Assembly (NCBI GenBank): GCA_947446625.1
Contig: CANFIE010000006.1
Coordinates: 1 to 25,165, forward strand
Direction: 5' to 3'
Length of the DNA: 25,165 nt
Origin: Acetobacteraceae bacterium
GTDB lineage: Bacteria; Pseudomonadota; Alphaproteobacteria; Acetobacterales; Acetobacteraceae
Shown here: positions 8,736 through 16,620 of the stretch, piece after piece
How the letters are laid out: each line of letters begins with the position of its first letter
Position numbering within the stretch: the stretch's first letter is position 1
The notes under the pieces: model-generated
Told to the model about the DNA's origin: nothing
What the model saw: only the letters and a program-made list of their open reading frames with translations
Databases searched by the model: none
Translations under genes and position numbers: made by a program

Positions 8736-9500
8736 ATGCAAATCGCCAATACCGTCGCCATCGTCACCGGCGGCGCCTCCGGCCTCGGCCTTGCCTCCGC
8801 CAAGCGGCTGATTGCCGCCGGCGCCAAGGTGCTGCTGGTGGACCTGGAACGCAGCAATGCCGAAGCCGTCGCCGCCGAACTTGGCCATGGCACCCAGCAC
8901 GCCTATGCCAATGTGACCGACGAGGACAGCATGGCCGCCGCCGTGGCCAAGGCGGAAACCATGGGCCGCGTCAGCATCCTCGTGCATTGCGCCGGCATTG
9001 GCGGCAGCAAGCGCGTGGTGGACAAGGACGGCGCGCCGATGCCGCTGGCACACTTCGCCAACATCGTGAACGTGAACCTGGTGGGCAGCTTCAACGCCGT
9101 GCGCCTGGCCGCCGCCGCCATGGCGAAGAACGAACCCATCAACGGTGAACGCGGCGTCTGCATCATGACCGCTTCCATCGCCGGCTATGAGGGCCAGATT
9201 GGACAGAGCCCCTACGCCGCCAGCAAGGCCGGCGTGATCGGCCTGACCATCTGCGCGGCGCGCGACCTGGCCAGCCGCAACATCCGCGTCTGCACCATTG
9301 CGCCGGGCATCATGGACACGCCGATGCTGGGCCGCCTGCCGGACAATATCCGCGCTGGCCTGGCCGCCAACGTGCCCAACCCGGCCCGGCTGGGCGACGC
9401 GGATGAATACGCCATGATGGCGCAGCAGATTGTGGAGAACCCCTACCTGAACGGCGAAACCATCCGCGTGGATGGCGCGCTGCGCATGGGCTTCCGGTGA
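8736..9500 (+). CDS. Short-chain dehydrogenase, 3-hydroxyacyl-CoA dehydrogenase type II-like (HSD17B10 family)
   Basis: The 254-residue protein has the SDR Rossmann motif TGGASGLG at 11-18 and an acidic D36 that favours NAD over NADP. Its catalytic residues are S147, Y160 and K164 (YAASK). The late segments GYEGQIGQ, IAPGIMDTPML, the ENPYLNGE stretch and the C-terminal RVDGALRMG resemble human type II 3-hydroxyacyl-CoA dehydrogenase (HSD10), which acts on 2-methyl-3-hydroxybutyryl-CoA and other branched substrates. Together with thiolase it would perform the last two steps of beta-oxidation. An AAGGAACG ribosome binding site overlaps the preceding stop codon. Its stop codon overlaps the next gene's GTG start (GTGA). 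The exact substrate is inferred from similarity and neighbours. Confidence 0.9.
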   Translation: MQIANTVAIVTGGASGLGLASAKRLIAAGAKVLLVDLERSNAEAVAAELGHGTQHAYANVTDEDSMAAAVAKAETMGRVSILVHCAGIGGSKRVVDKDGAPMPLAHFANIVNVNLVGSFNAVRLAAAAMAKNEPINGERGVCIMTASIAGYEGQIGQSPYAASKAGVIGLTICAARDLASRNIRVCTIAPGIMDTPMLGRLPDNIRAGLAANVPNPARLGDADEYAMMAQQIVENPYLNGETIRVDGALRMGFR

Positions 9501-10330
9501 AACCGCCGGCCGCCACCAGCCTGCCGGAAATCCGCGAGCAGGACGCCCCACCCGCCACGGCGGCGGTGTACGCGGCGCTGCGGCAGGCCAGTGGCGTGCC
9601 GCTGGTCAACCTCATCTGGCGCCACTTCGCGGCGTTGGAAGGCGCGCTGCCCTGGGCCTGGGCCACGCTGGGTCCGGCCATGCAGGCGGGCTACGCGGCC
9701 GGCGCCCGCAAACGCCTGGCCGCCGCGCTGGTGCTGCCGCCGGTGGAGCGCCTGACCCTGGCGCAATGGCAGGCGGCCGGGCTGGATATGGCCGATTTGC
9801 AGGTCATTCGCGGCCTGGTTCAGGTGTACAGCCGGGGCAACCAGACCAATCTGGTGTGCCTGACGGCGCTGCGCCGGCATTTGGCCGGCACGCCGGCGCT
9901 GCCCGGCGCGCCCGCCGTGGTTGCGCCCGTGGGCGCACCGCTGCCGCCCGTGCCCAGCCTGCCGCGGCTGGCGGAATTGCCGCCCGCCACCCAGATGTTG
10001 GCCCAGGCCCTGGGTGCGCGGCATGACGCTGCCGCTACGGGCATCATCCCCAGCCTGTGGCTGCACTTGGCGCATTGGCCGGCGCTGCTGGCCGCGCTGC
10101 CCGGCTGGCTCGGCCCCATGCTGCAACCGCCCATGCTGCGCGCCACCCGCCACGCCGCCATGGCCCTGGCGGAGCGCGAGGGCGATGCGCTGCGCCCGCA
10201 CTTCACCCCGCCCGGCCCGGCACCGCAGGCCGCGGCGATGCTGGCCGCGCTGGAGACCTTCACCACCCTGCTGATCCCGGACATGGTGCCGGTGGGGCTG
10301 GCGCTGGAAGCCATGCTGCCGGAAGCATAA
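9497..10330 (+). CDS. DehI-like protein (halocarboxylic acid dehalogenase fold family), probably not a dehalogenase
   Basis: The 277-residue protein starts at GTG in a GTGA overlap with the SDR gene. The segment SGVPLVNLIWRHFA and the following PWAWATLGP resemble the DehI family (D,L-2-haloacid dehalogenase type) as I remember it. The family is an internal duplication, visible here: residues 24-60 match residues 174-208 in pattern (small turn, tryptophan-rich helix, xGP). N115, in SRGNQTN, could correspond to the DehI active-site asparagine. In the second repeat the region where DehI has its catalytic aspartate (Asp189) reads IIPSLWLHLAHW with no acidic residue. I therefore expect a different or lost activity, perhaps linked to the acyl-CoA pathway it is co-transcribed with. 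A carboxymuconolactone-decarboxylase-like helical role is an alternative. There is no signal peptide. Confidence 0.7.
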   Translation: MKPPAATSLPEIREQDAPPATAAVYAALRQASGVPLVNLIWRHFAALEGALPWAWATLGPAMQAGYAAGARKRLAAALVLPPVERLTLAQWQAAGLDMADLQVIRGLVQVYSRGNQTNLVCLTALRRHLAGTPALPGAPAVVAPVGAPLPPVPSLPRLAELPPATQMLAQALGARHDAAATGIIPSLWLHLAHWPALLAALPGWLGPMLQPPMLRATRHAAMALAEREGDALRPHFTPPGPAPQAAAMLAALETFTTLLIPDMVPVGLALEAMLPEA

Positions 10331-10332
10331 GG

Positions 10333-10347
10333 CGGCCCGCAGGGCCG
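10333..10347. terminator. Small GC hairpin between convergent genes
   Basis: CGGCCC and GGGCCG form a 6-bp stem around a 3-nt GCA loop, just after the stop at 10330 and before the convergent stop at 10383. No T-tract follows on either strand, so an intrinsic terminator is only possible, not shown. Confidence 0.25.
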
Positions 10348-10382
10348 AGCGCCCGGCGATTGAGGGTGCCGATAAGGTAGCC

Positions 10383-11348
10383 CTATTCCAGCTTCATGCC
10401 GGAACGCCGCACCACCTCGGCCATGGCGGTGAATTCGCGCTGGATATGGGCGGCGAACGCCACCGGGCTGCTGTTCACCACCCGGCCGCCCTGTTCCCGC
10501 AGCCGCGCCTGCGCCGCCGGCTGGGCCAAGGTTTCGTGCAACGCGCGCGAGAGCACGGCAATGCGGTCAGCCGGGGTGCCGCCGGGGGCCAGCACTCCGT
10601 ACCAGGTCTCGGTCACCACGCCGGGCACGCCGGCCTCGGCCATGGTGGGCAGGTCCGGCAGAATCGGCAGGCGCTCGGCGCTGGTGATGGCAATGGCGCG
10701 CACCGTGCCCTCGCGCACCTGGGCCTGCAGGGCGGGCACGTCGGCCAGCAGCACCTGGATGCGCCCGGCCACCAATTCCGTCACCGCCGGGGCGGCGCCA
10801 CGGAACGGGATGTGCACCATTTCGATGCCCGCCGCCTGGCTGAAAACCTCGGCCGCCACATGCAGCGAGCCACCAATGCCGGAGCTGCCATAGCTCAGCT
10901 TGCCCGGCTCGCGCTTGGCCAGCGCCACCAGTTCCGCCACGCTGCGCACCGGCAGGCTGTTGGCCACGCAGACAATCTGCGGCACGGCGAGGATTTGCCC
11001 AACCGGCGCTAGGTCCTTAAGCGGGTCAAACGCCATGCGCGGCATCAGATGCGGCATGATGGTCAGCGCGCCATTGCTGGCATGGATCAGCGTCAGCCCA
11101 TCGGGCCGCGCCTTGGCGACGAATTCGGTGCCCACCAGCCCGCCAGCGCCCGAGCGGCTTTCCACCACCACCTGCTGCCCCAGCCGTTCCGCCATGCCAG
11201 GGCTGATGACGCGGGCGATGAAATCCGCCGGACCGCCGGGCGGAAACGGCACGATCAGCCGCAAGGGCTGGTCGGGCCAGGCCGGCTGGGCAACCGCCCC
11301 GCTGGCAAAGGGCAACATGGCCAGGGCGGCCCGCCGGGTCAGGCGCAT
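10383..11348 (-). CDS. Bug/TctC family periplasmic substrate-binding protein
   Basis: This is a 321-residue orphan receptor. A signal peptide with a TRRAAL N-region ends near AVAQ (about residue 21). It is followed by WPDQPLRLIVPF, the ligand loop PPGGPADFIAR, VESRSGAGG, RPDGLTL, EPGKLSYGSSG and HIPFRGAAPA. The C-terminal half has TETWYGVLAPGGTP, typical of the widespread Bug subfamily rather than the 3969/4940 pair. A GGGG-type ribosome binding site overlaps the TAG stop of the upstream glutathione S-transferase gene, 12 bp away, so the two genes are probably co-transcribed. The ligand is unknown. Confidence 0.93.
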   Translation of the reverse strand: MRLTRRAALAMLPFASGAVAQPAWPDQPLRLIVPFPPGGPADFIARVISPGMAERLGQQVVVESRSGAGGLVGTEFVAKARPDGLTLIHASNGALTIMPHLMPRMAFDPLKDLAPVGQILAVPQIVCVANSLPVRSVAELVALAKREPGKLSYGSSGIGGSLHVAAEVFSQAAGIEMVHIPFRGAAPAVTELVAGRIQVLLADVPALQAQVREGTVRAIAITSAERLPILPDLPTMAEAGVPGVVTETWYGVLAPGGTPADRIAVLSRALHETLAQPAAQARLREQGGRVVNSSPVAFAAHIQREFTAMAEVVRRSGMKLE

Positions 11349-11360
11349 GCGTCGTTACCC

Positions 11361-11984
11361 CTATTTGCGATCATCAACAGGCACGGTGGCCTTGGCCGAG
11401 GGTCGGGCGGCGAAAACCTCGCCCCAGGCCGCCAGCTTGGGCCGCCCCTCGCGCCAGTTCAGCGAGCTGTAGCGAAAGTCGAGGTAGCCCAGTGCGACAC
11501 CAATCGCGATATGGCCCATGGAGAAGGGCGCGCCGGCGATATCCGCCGCCTCCTGCTCCAGCAGGTTCAGCGTGGCGCGGGCCTTGCGCTCATAGCCGGC
11601 AATGGCGGCGTTATGGGGTATGGCGCGTGAACGCTCACTCAGCCAGGCCACCAGCACTTCCAGCAGGCCGGTGGCCAGCGCGTGCCAGCGCATGGCGCGC
11701 AGCCGGGCCGGGCCGGCCGGCGGCACCAGCCACCCGCGCGAGAACTCGTTGAGGTATTCAATGATGGGCTGGCTGTCGAACAGCGTGGTGCCATCCTCCA
11801 GCACCAGGGTGGGAATGCGGCCCAGCGGGTTGACAGACAGGTGCTCGAAATTCGGCACGGTGGCGGAAACCAGCGTCGGAACCGTGCGAATCCGGTGCTC
11901 CAACCCCAGCTCATGCGCGGCAACCATGACCTTGCGCACGAAGGGCGAGCGGGAGGACCAGTACAGGATCATATCGGCGGCCAT
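11361..11984 (-). CDS. Glutathione S-transferase family protein
   Basis: This 207-residue soluble protein has an N-terminal thioredoxin-like domain of about 80 residues. It shows YWSSRSPFVRKV at 8-19, the cis-proline in RIPTL (P58), and the gamma-glutamyl-binding DSQPIIEYL at 70-78. An all-helical C-terminal domain follows. The N-terminal SSRSPF turn provides serines as candidate catalytic residues. It could conjugate, isomerise or thiolyse a substrate with glutathione. The sequence does not show the zeta-class SSxSxRVRIAL motif, so maleylacetoacetate isomerase is not supported despite the homogentisate genes elsewhere in the window. ATG at 11984 has only a weak ribosome binding site; a second ATG four codons inside is an alternative start. 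It is co-directional with a Bug receptor and divergent from greB by 78 bp. Confidence 0.88.
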   Translation of the reverse strand: MAADMILYWSSRSPFVRKVMVAAHELGLEHRIRTVPTLVSATVPNFEHLSVNPLGRIPTLVLEDGTTLFDSQPIIEYLNEFSRGWLVPPAGPARLRAMRWHALATGLLEVLVAWLSERSRAIPHNAAIAGYERKARATLNLLEQEAADIAGAPFSMGHIAIGVALGYLDFRYSSLNWREGRPKLAAWGEVFAARPSAKATVPVDDRK

Positions 11985-12062
11985 GACGTTCTCTCAGAAT
12001 CTACCATAGTTTCGCGCTTCCCGCGCTTGCCCGCAACGTCGCCGCACGACAGTTTCCCCCGC

Positions 12063-12598
<536 letters not shown>

Positions 12599-12602
<4 letters not shown>

Positions 12603-13459
12603 GATTGATGACTGAAACGCCTGAAGCCTTTCTGGCCCGCCTTGATGCCAGCGCCAAGCGCAGCGAAACCCCCTGCGGCGAAGGCACCATGGCCTGGCGC
12701 GAATGGGGCCCCACCAATGCCGAGCCGCTGGTGCTGCTGCATGGCGGCAGTGGTTCCTGGCGGCACTGGGCGCGGAACATCGAGGGCCTGGCCCAGCACA
12801 GGCGGCTGATTGTGCCCGACCTGCCCGGCCTGGGCGAAAGCCACATGCCGCCGCCGGTGGAAACCCCGGCCCCGGTCGGCGCCATCATCCGCGCCGGCAT
12901 TGCCAAAATTCTGGGCGAGGAAACCCGCTACGACCTGGCCGGGTTTTCCTTCGGTGCGCTGCTGGCCGGGCATGTGGCCAGCCAGGCCGGCGAGGAGTTG
13001 CGCAGCGTGACGCTGGTGGGCGCCGGGGCGCTTGGCCTCAACCGCCCGCGCACCGACCTGATGAAGATTCGCGACAAGCAGGGCGAGGCCCGCATTGCCG
13101 CGCACAAGCACAACCTGCGCACGCTGATGGTGGCCGACGATGCCACGATCGACGACCTGGCCCTGGTGATCCAGGAATACAACACCGTGCACAGCCGCTT
13201 CCGCAGCCGCGGCTTTGCTTCCTCCACCAGCCTGAAGGACGCCATTGGCAGCGCCCAGGCCCCCGTGGCGCTGATTTACGGCGAGCGTGACGCCATTGCC
13301 TGGCCCGAGATGGAAAAGCGCTTCGTGGCGCTGCGCGAAGTGCAGCCCGAGGCCTGGACCGGCGTTATTCCCGGCGCCGGCCACTGGGTTTCGTATGAGG
13401 CGCCGGAGAGCTTCAACGTGATGCTGCTGCAAATGCTGAAGCGGCGGATCGGGGTTTAA
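12599..13459 (+). CDS. Alpha/beta-hydrolase
   Basis: This 286-residue hydrolase has a complete triad: S117 in the nucleophile elbow GFSFGA, D231 in YGERDAIA and H262 in PGAGHWVSYE. The oxyanion region HGGSGSWRHW is at 48-57 and DLPGLGES at 74-81. It is cytoplasmic, with no signal peptide. It is an esterase, lipase-like or C-C bond hydrolase; the substrate is not readable. The start in the ATGA overlap with greB is chosen because of coupling; an ATG three codons downstream with a GAG-rich leader is equally plausible. The gene ends in a palindrome shared with the convergent reductase gene, and the two coding regions overlap by 4 bp tail to tail. Confidence 0.92.
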
Positions 13460-13464
13460 ACCCC
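13451..13464. repeat. 14-bp perfect palindrome spanning two convergent stop codons
   Basis: GGGGTTTAAACCCC is its own reverse complement. It supplies the TAA stop of the plus-strand hydrolase (13457-13459) and the TAA of the minus-strand reductase (13458-13456). It has no loop, so it is a poor RNA terminator, but it could form a site for a dimeric DNA-binding protein or be an accident of the overlapping stops. Confidence 0.6.
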
Positions 13465-14508
13465 ATCGAGCAAGCCCGGCGCGGGTTCGCCCTCGCCGGC
13501 TTCCAGCGCCCGGATGCGCGCCGCCAGTGCCGCCTGGGTGGGGGTGGGCACGCCCAGCGCCGCGCCGCGTTCGGCGATGAAGCCGTTGAAGAAATCCACC
13601 TCGGTCCGCCGGCCCTTGCGCAAATCCTGCAGGGTGCCGCTGATGCCGTCATCGGCCATGCTGTCGGTCTGCCAGCGCAGTGCGGCATCAATGGTCGCCA
13701 GGGCCGTGGCGTCGCCGGCCACGGCCTGCGGGAACAGCGTGGCCGGCACGCCGTACAGCTTGGCTGGCTGAAACCCCATGGCCAGCCCCACCGCCAGCGC
13801 CTCGGCGGCCAGGCGCAGCACCAGGGGGCGCAGGGCGGGGTCGGCCAGCACCTGCTTCAGCGTATGGCCGCCCACGCCGGAAATGCCGGTGGTGGCGGTG
13901 TTCATGCACAGCTTGGTCCAGCGTTCCTCCCACAAGGTGGTGGTTACCACGCAGGTCTCGGCGGCGCGCAGCCGGGCGGCAATGGCCTCGGCCCGGGGTG
14001 TGGCGCGGCCGGTGGTTTCGCCCACCTTCAGCACGGGTTCCGGCGCCTGGCCGGTGCGGCGGCTGCGCTTCACATGGCCGGGGGCCAGCAGTTGCACATC
14101 CATCTGTCCGGCCACGCCGCCCAGCACGCGCTGCGGGCCGCAAATGCCGCCGACCAATTCTTCCACCAGGGCGTTCTGCAAGGTCAGCACCGGGGCGCCC
14201 GGCGGCAGCAACCCGTTGAGCAGCTGCGCGCCCCAGGCCGTGTCATAAAGCTTGGCGGCGAGGATGCCGAAGCTGGCCGGCGCCTCGCCCCGGCGCCGCA
14301 GCAGGTGCAACTCGTGCAGGTGCAGCGCCCGGGGCCGCGCCACCGCAATGCCCTCGGGCGTTTCCACCCGCAGGCCGTCGCGGCGAATGGCCTCGACATG
14401 CTCGGCCCAGGGGTCCAGCAGCACCACATCCTGCCCGGCCAGCGCCATGCGCCCGCCGACAAAGCCACCAATGCCACCGGCACCCAAGATGAAAACGGGA
14501 CCATTCAT
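13456..14508 (-). CDS. Ketopantoate reductase (PanE/ApbA) family protein
   Basis: The 350-residue protein has an N-terminal Rossmann motif GAGGIGGFVGG at 9-19, LQNAL at 110-114, the catalytic-type lysine K199 in ERWTKLCMN, and E303 in RTEVDFFNGF. All are conserved in 2-dehydropantoate 2-reductases. The real start is the ATG at 14508, directly at the Rossmann fold; the frame continues upstream for 381 codons only as antisense to the divergent receptor gene. It reduces a 2-oxo acid with NADPH, classically ketopantoate to pantoate. No pantothenate gene is nearby, and a member next to Bug receptors and a C-N lyase may act on another 2-keto acid. A hairpin lies in its leader at 14534-14553. Confidence 0.88.
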   Translation of the reverse strand: MNGPVFILGAGGIGGFVGGRMALAGQDVVLLDPWAEHVEAIRRDGLRVETPEGIAVARPRALHLHELHLLRRRGEAPASFGILAAKLYDTAWGAQLLNGLLPPGAPVLTLQNALVEELVGGICGPQRVLGGVAGQMDVQLLAPGHVKRSRRTGQAPEPVLKVGETTGRATPRAEAIAARLRAAETCVVTTTLWEERWTKLCMNTATTGISGVGGHTLKQVLADPALRPLVLRLAAEALAVGLAMGFQPAKLYGVPATLFPQAVAGDATALATIDAALRWQTDSMADDGISGTLQDLRKGRRTEVDFFNGFIAERGAALGVPTPTQAALAARIRALEAGEGEPAPGLLDGV

Positions 14509-14533
14509 GGCGGCAAGGCTAGCGTCTGATCGT

Positions 14534-14553
14534 CGCCGGTGAAAGCACCGGCG
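14534..14553. promoter_or_regulatory. Hairpin in the divergent intergenic region, 8-bp perfect arms
   Basis: CGCCGGTG and CACCGGCG pair perfectly around an AAAG tetraloop. Outer CTGAT and ATCAG segments could extend the pairing after short internal loops. The element sits 26 bp upstream of the reductase start at 14508, so it would lie in that gene's 5' leader or promoter. It may be a translational or transcriptional control element; there is no T-tract. Confidence 0.5.
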
Positions 14554-14577
14554 GCGTGAATCAGCCGCTCGAAACAT

Positions 14578-14627
14578 GGCCTGGAGTCTGTCAGGCGCTT
14601 CCGCCCGCGACTGACAGACTCCAGGCC
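14578..14627. repeat. Perfect 17-bp inverted repeat with 16-nt spacer
   Basis: The left arm 14578-14594 (GGCCTGGAGTCTGTCAG) is the exact reverse complement of the right arm 14611-14627. The spacer is 14595-14610. The element lies centrally in the 180-bp gap between divergent genes, 61 bp before the ATG at 14689. It could be an operator, a strong RNA hairpin (attenuator) or a small palindromic mobile repeat. I saw no second copy in this window. Confidence 0.8.
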
Positions 14628-14653
14628 CAGACCCCATGCGCAACAAGCCGCGC

Positions 14654-14666
14654 CCTGCTATGCTGC
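14654..14666 (+). promoter_or_regulatory. Candidate -10 region, CCTGCTANNCTGC motif
   Basis: CCTGCTATGCTGC ends 22 bp before the receptor start at 14689 and contains TATGCT as a possible -10 hexamer. It matches the motif at 1665-1677 at a similar distance from a start codon. No good -35 is seen. Confidence 0.28.
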
Positions 14667-14688
14667 CCGCCGCGTCCAGGAGCCAACC

Positions 14689-15654
14689 ATGAACCGCCGC
14701 CAAGCCCTGCTTACCGCACCCGCGCTGCTGGCGGCCCCCGCCGCATTCGCCCAGGCGCCCTACCCGGCCCGCGCCGTCACCATCATCGTCGGCTACCCGG
14801 CCGGCGGCGCCAACGACATCATTGCCCGCAGCATCGGCGCCCGGCTGGCGGCGGAATACGGCCAGCCCGTCATCATTGAAAACCGCGCCGGCGCCGGCGG
14901 CACCCTGGCCGGGGGCGTGGCCGCCCGCGCCGCGCCCGACGGCTACACCCTGTTCATGTGCGGCGGCGCCCATGCCCTGGCCCCGGCGCTGTACAAAACC
15001 CTGCCGTACAACCTGGTGGAGGATTTCCGCGCGCTGAGCCAGGCCGCCGCTTCCGGCTATGTGCTGGTGCTGCACCCCAGCGTGCCGCAGCGCAGCGTGG
15101 CCGCGCTCATCGCCTATGCCCGCGCCAATCCGGGCAAGCTGAACTTCTGTTCCTCGGGCGTCGGCACGCCGCTGCACCTCTCGGCCGTGCTGTTCCAGCA
15201 AATGACCAACACGCGCATGGAACACGTGCCCTACCAGGGCGATTCCGATGCCATCGCCGCGCTGCTCGGCGGCACGGTGGAACTGGGCTTCATGTCCATC
15301 GCCGCCGCCAAGGTGCATATCGAGGCCGGGCGGCTGATTGCCCTGGCGGTGACGGACGACATCCCAAGCCCTGCCCTGCCCAGCTTGCCCACCCTGGCGG
15401 CCAGCGGCCTGGCCGGCTACCGCGTCACCACCTGGTGGGGCCTGCTGGCGCCGCGCAACACGCCGGATGCCATTGCGCAGAAGCTCGCCGCCTCGGCCCA
15501 GGCCGCGGCGCAGGTGCCGGAGGTACGGCAGCGCTTCCTCGATCTCGGCCTGCGCCCGGTGGGCAGCGACGCCGCCACCTTCCAGCAATTCATCCGGTCC
15601 GAGGTGGCGGGCTATGCCCGGCTGGCCCAGGCCGCCGGAGTGCAGCCGCAATGA
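14689..15654 (+). CDS. Bug/TctC family periplasmic substrate-binding protein
   Basis: This is a 321-residue receptor. A signal peptide (N-region MNRRQALL, cleavage near AAFAQ at 22) precedes YPARAVTIIVGYPAGGANDIIARS, where PAGGAND is the ligand-binding loop. Family motifs IENRAGAGG, APDGYTLF, NPGKLNFCSSGVGTPLHLS, HVPYQGD and TTWWGLLAPRNTP follow in order. A CAGGAG ribosome binding site precedes the ATG. Its TGA overlaps the next receptor gene's ATG (ATGA), so two different receptors are translated in tandem. It differs clearly from that next receptor, unlike the 3969/4940 pair. Its upstream region contains the long inverted repeat. The ligand is unknown. Confidence 0.93.
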   Translation: MNRRQALLTAPALLAAPAAFAQAPYPARAVTIIVGYPAGGANDIIARSIGARLAAEYGQPVIIENRAGAGGTLAGGVAARAAPDGYTLFMCGGAHALAPALYKTLPYNLVEDFRALSQAAASGYVLVLHPSVPQRSVAALIAYARANPGKLNFCSSGVGTPLHLSAVLFQQMTNTRMEHVPYQGDSDAIAALLGGTVELGFMSIAAAKVHIEAGRLIALAVTDDIPSPALPSLPTLAASGLAGYRVTTWWGLLAPRNTPDAIAQKLAASAQAAAQVPEVRQRFLDLGLRPVGSDAATFQQFIRSEVAGYARLAQAAGVQPQ

Positions 15655-16610
15655 TCACCCGCCGCAGCCTTGCCGCCCTCGCCCTCAGCGCCACCGCCGC
15701 CCGCGCCGCCGACTGGCAACCGCCGCGCGCCGTGCGCATGGTGGTGCCCTACCCGCCCGGTGGCGGCGCCGATACCACCGCCCGGCTGTTCATGCCGCCC
15801 TTCAGTGCCTTCCTGGGGCAAAACGTGGTGGTGGAGAACCGCCCCGGCGCCGGCAGCACCATCGGCGCCGGAGAAGTGGCCCGCGCCGCGCCCGATGGCG
15901 CCACCCTGCTGCTGGACGCTTCCGGCCATACCGTGGCGCCCTTCCTCATTCGCGGGCTGAACTTCGACTACGCCACCGCCTTCACCCCCATCAGCCGCGT
16001 CACCCTCATTCCGCAAATCCTCATCGTGCGGCCGGAAAGCCCCTACACCAGCCTGCCGCAATTGCTGGCGGCGGCGCAGGCGGCACCGGGGCGCATCTCC
16101 TACGGTTCCTCCGGCAATGCCAGCGCGCCGCATCTGGCCGGCGCGGTGCTGTTCAACCGGGCCAATGTGCAGCTGACGCATGTGCCCTATCGCGGCGGCG
16201 GCCCGGCGCTGCAAAGCCTGCTGGCCGGAGACCTGGATTGCCTGTTCGCCACGGTGTCCTCCGCCAGCGCCCTGGCACGGGAAGGCCGGGTGCGCGCCCT
16301 GGCGGCCTCCTCGGCGCAGCGCATTTCCTCGCTGCCCGCGGTGCCCACCGTGGCCGAGCAGGGCTTTGCCGGCTACGACCAGAATGAATGGAACGGGCTC
16401 TGGGCCCCCGCCGGCCTGCCTGCCGCCGCCGTGGCCCGGCTGCACGCCGCCTGCCGCCACGCTTTGGCCGAACCCGCGGTGCGCGACCGGCTGGCCTCGG
16501 CCGGCACCACGCCGCTGGGCACCAGCCCGGAGGAATTCGCCGCCTTCCTGGCGCAGGACCGCACCGCCAATGCCGCGCTGATCCGCAGCGCCGGCATCAC
16601 CCTGGACTGA
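15651..16610 (+). CDS. Bug/TctC family periplasmic substrate-binding protein
   Basis: This 319-residue receptor starts at the ATG of an ATGA overlap; the open frame further upstream is antisense-like filler inside the previous gene. The signal peptide with TRRSLAAL runs to about AARAA at 20. The ligand loop is PPGGGADTTAR, followed by VENRPGAGST, GLNFDYATAFTPIS, YGSSGNASAPHL, HVPYRGGGPA and FATVSSASAL. The last four blocks closely resemble the receptor at 21779-22732, indicating a common subfamily in the two amine/amino-acid-type clusters. The C-N lyase gene starts 10 bp downstream, so the receptor probably captures that enzyme's substrate or a precursor. Confidence 0.93.
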   Translation: MITRRSLAALALSATAARAADWQPPRAVRMVVPYPPGGGADTTARLFMPPFSAFLGQNVVVENRPGAGSTIGAGEVARAAPDGATLLLDASGHTVAPFLIRGLNFDYATAFTPISRVTLIPQILIVRPESPYTSLPQLLAAAQAAPGRISYGSSGNASAPHLAGAVLFNRANVQLTHVPYRGGGPALQSLLAGDLDCLFATVSSASALAREGRVRALAASSAQRISSLPAVPTVAEQGFAGYDQNEWNGLWAPAGLPAAAVARLHAACRHALAEPAVRDRLASAGTTPLGTSPEEFAAFLAQDRTANAALIRSAGITLD

Positions 16611-16620
16611 GACCGCCTCC

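Noticed and set aside
11361..11984. Glutathione S-transferase as the missing maleylacetoacetate isomerase
   Set aside because: It lacks the zeta-class SSxSxRVRIAL motif and is not linked to hmgA/fahA.
13456..15651. 731-codon open frame on the minus strand suggesting a giant or fused reductase
   Set aside because: Only the part from the ATG at 14508 resembles a protein family; the rest is antisense to a well-supported receptor gene and reflects GC-biased codon positions.
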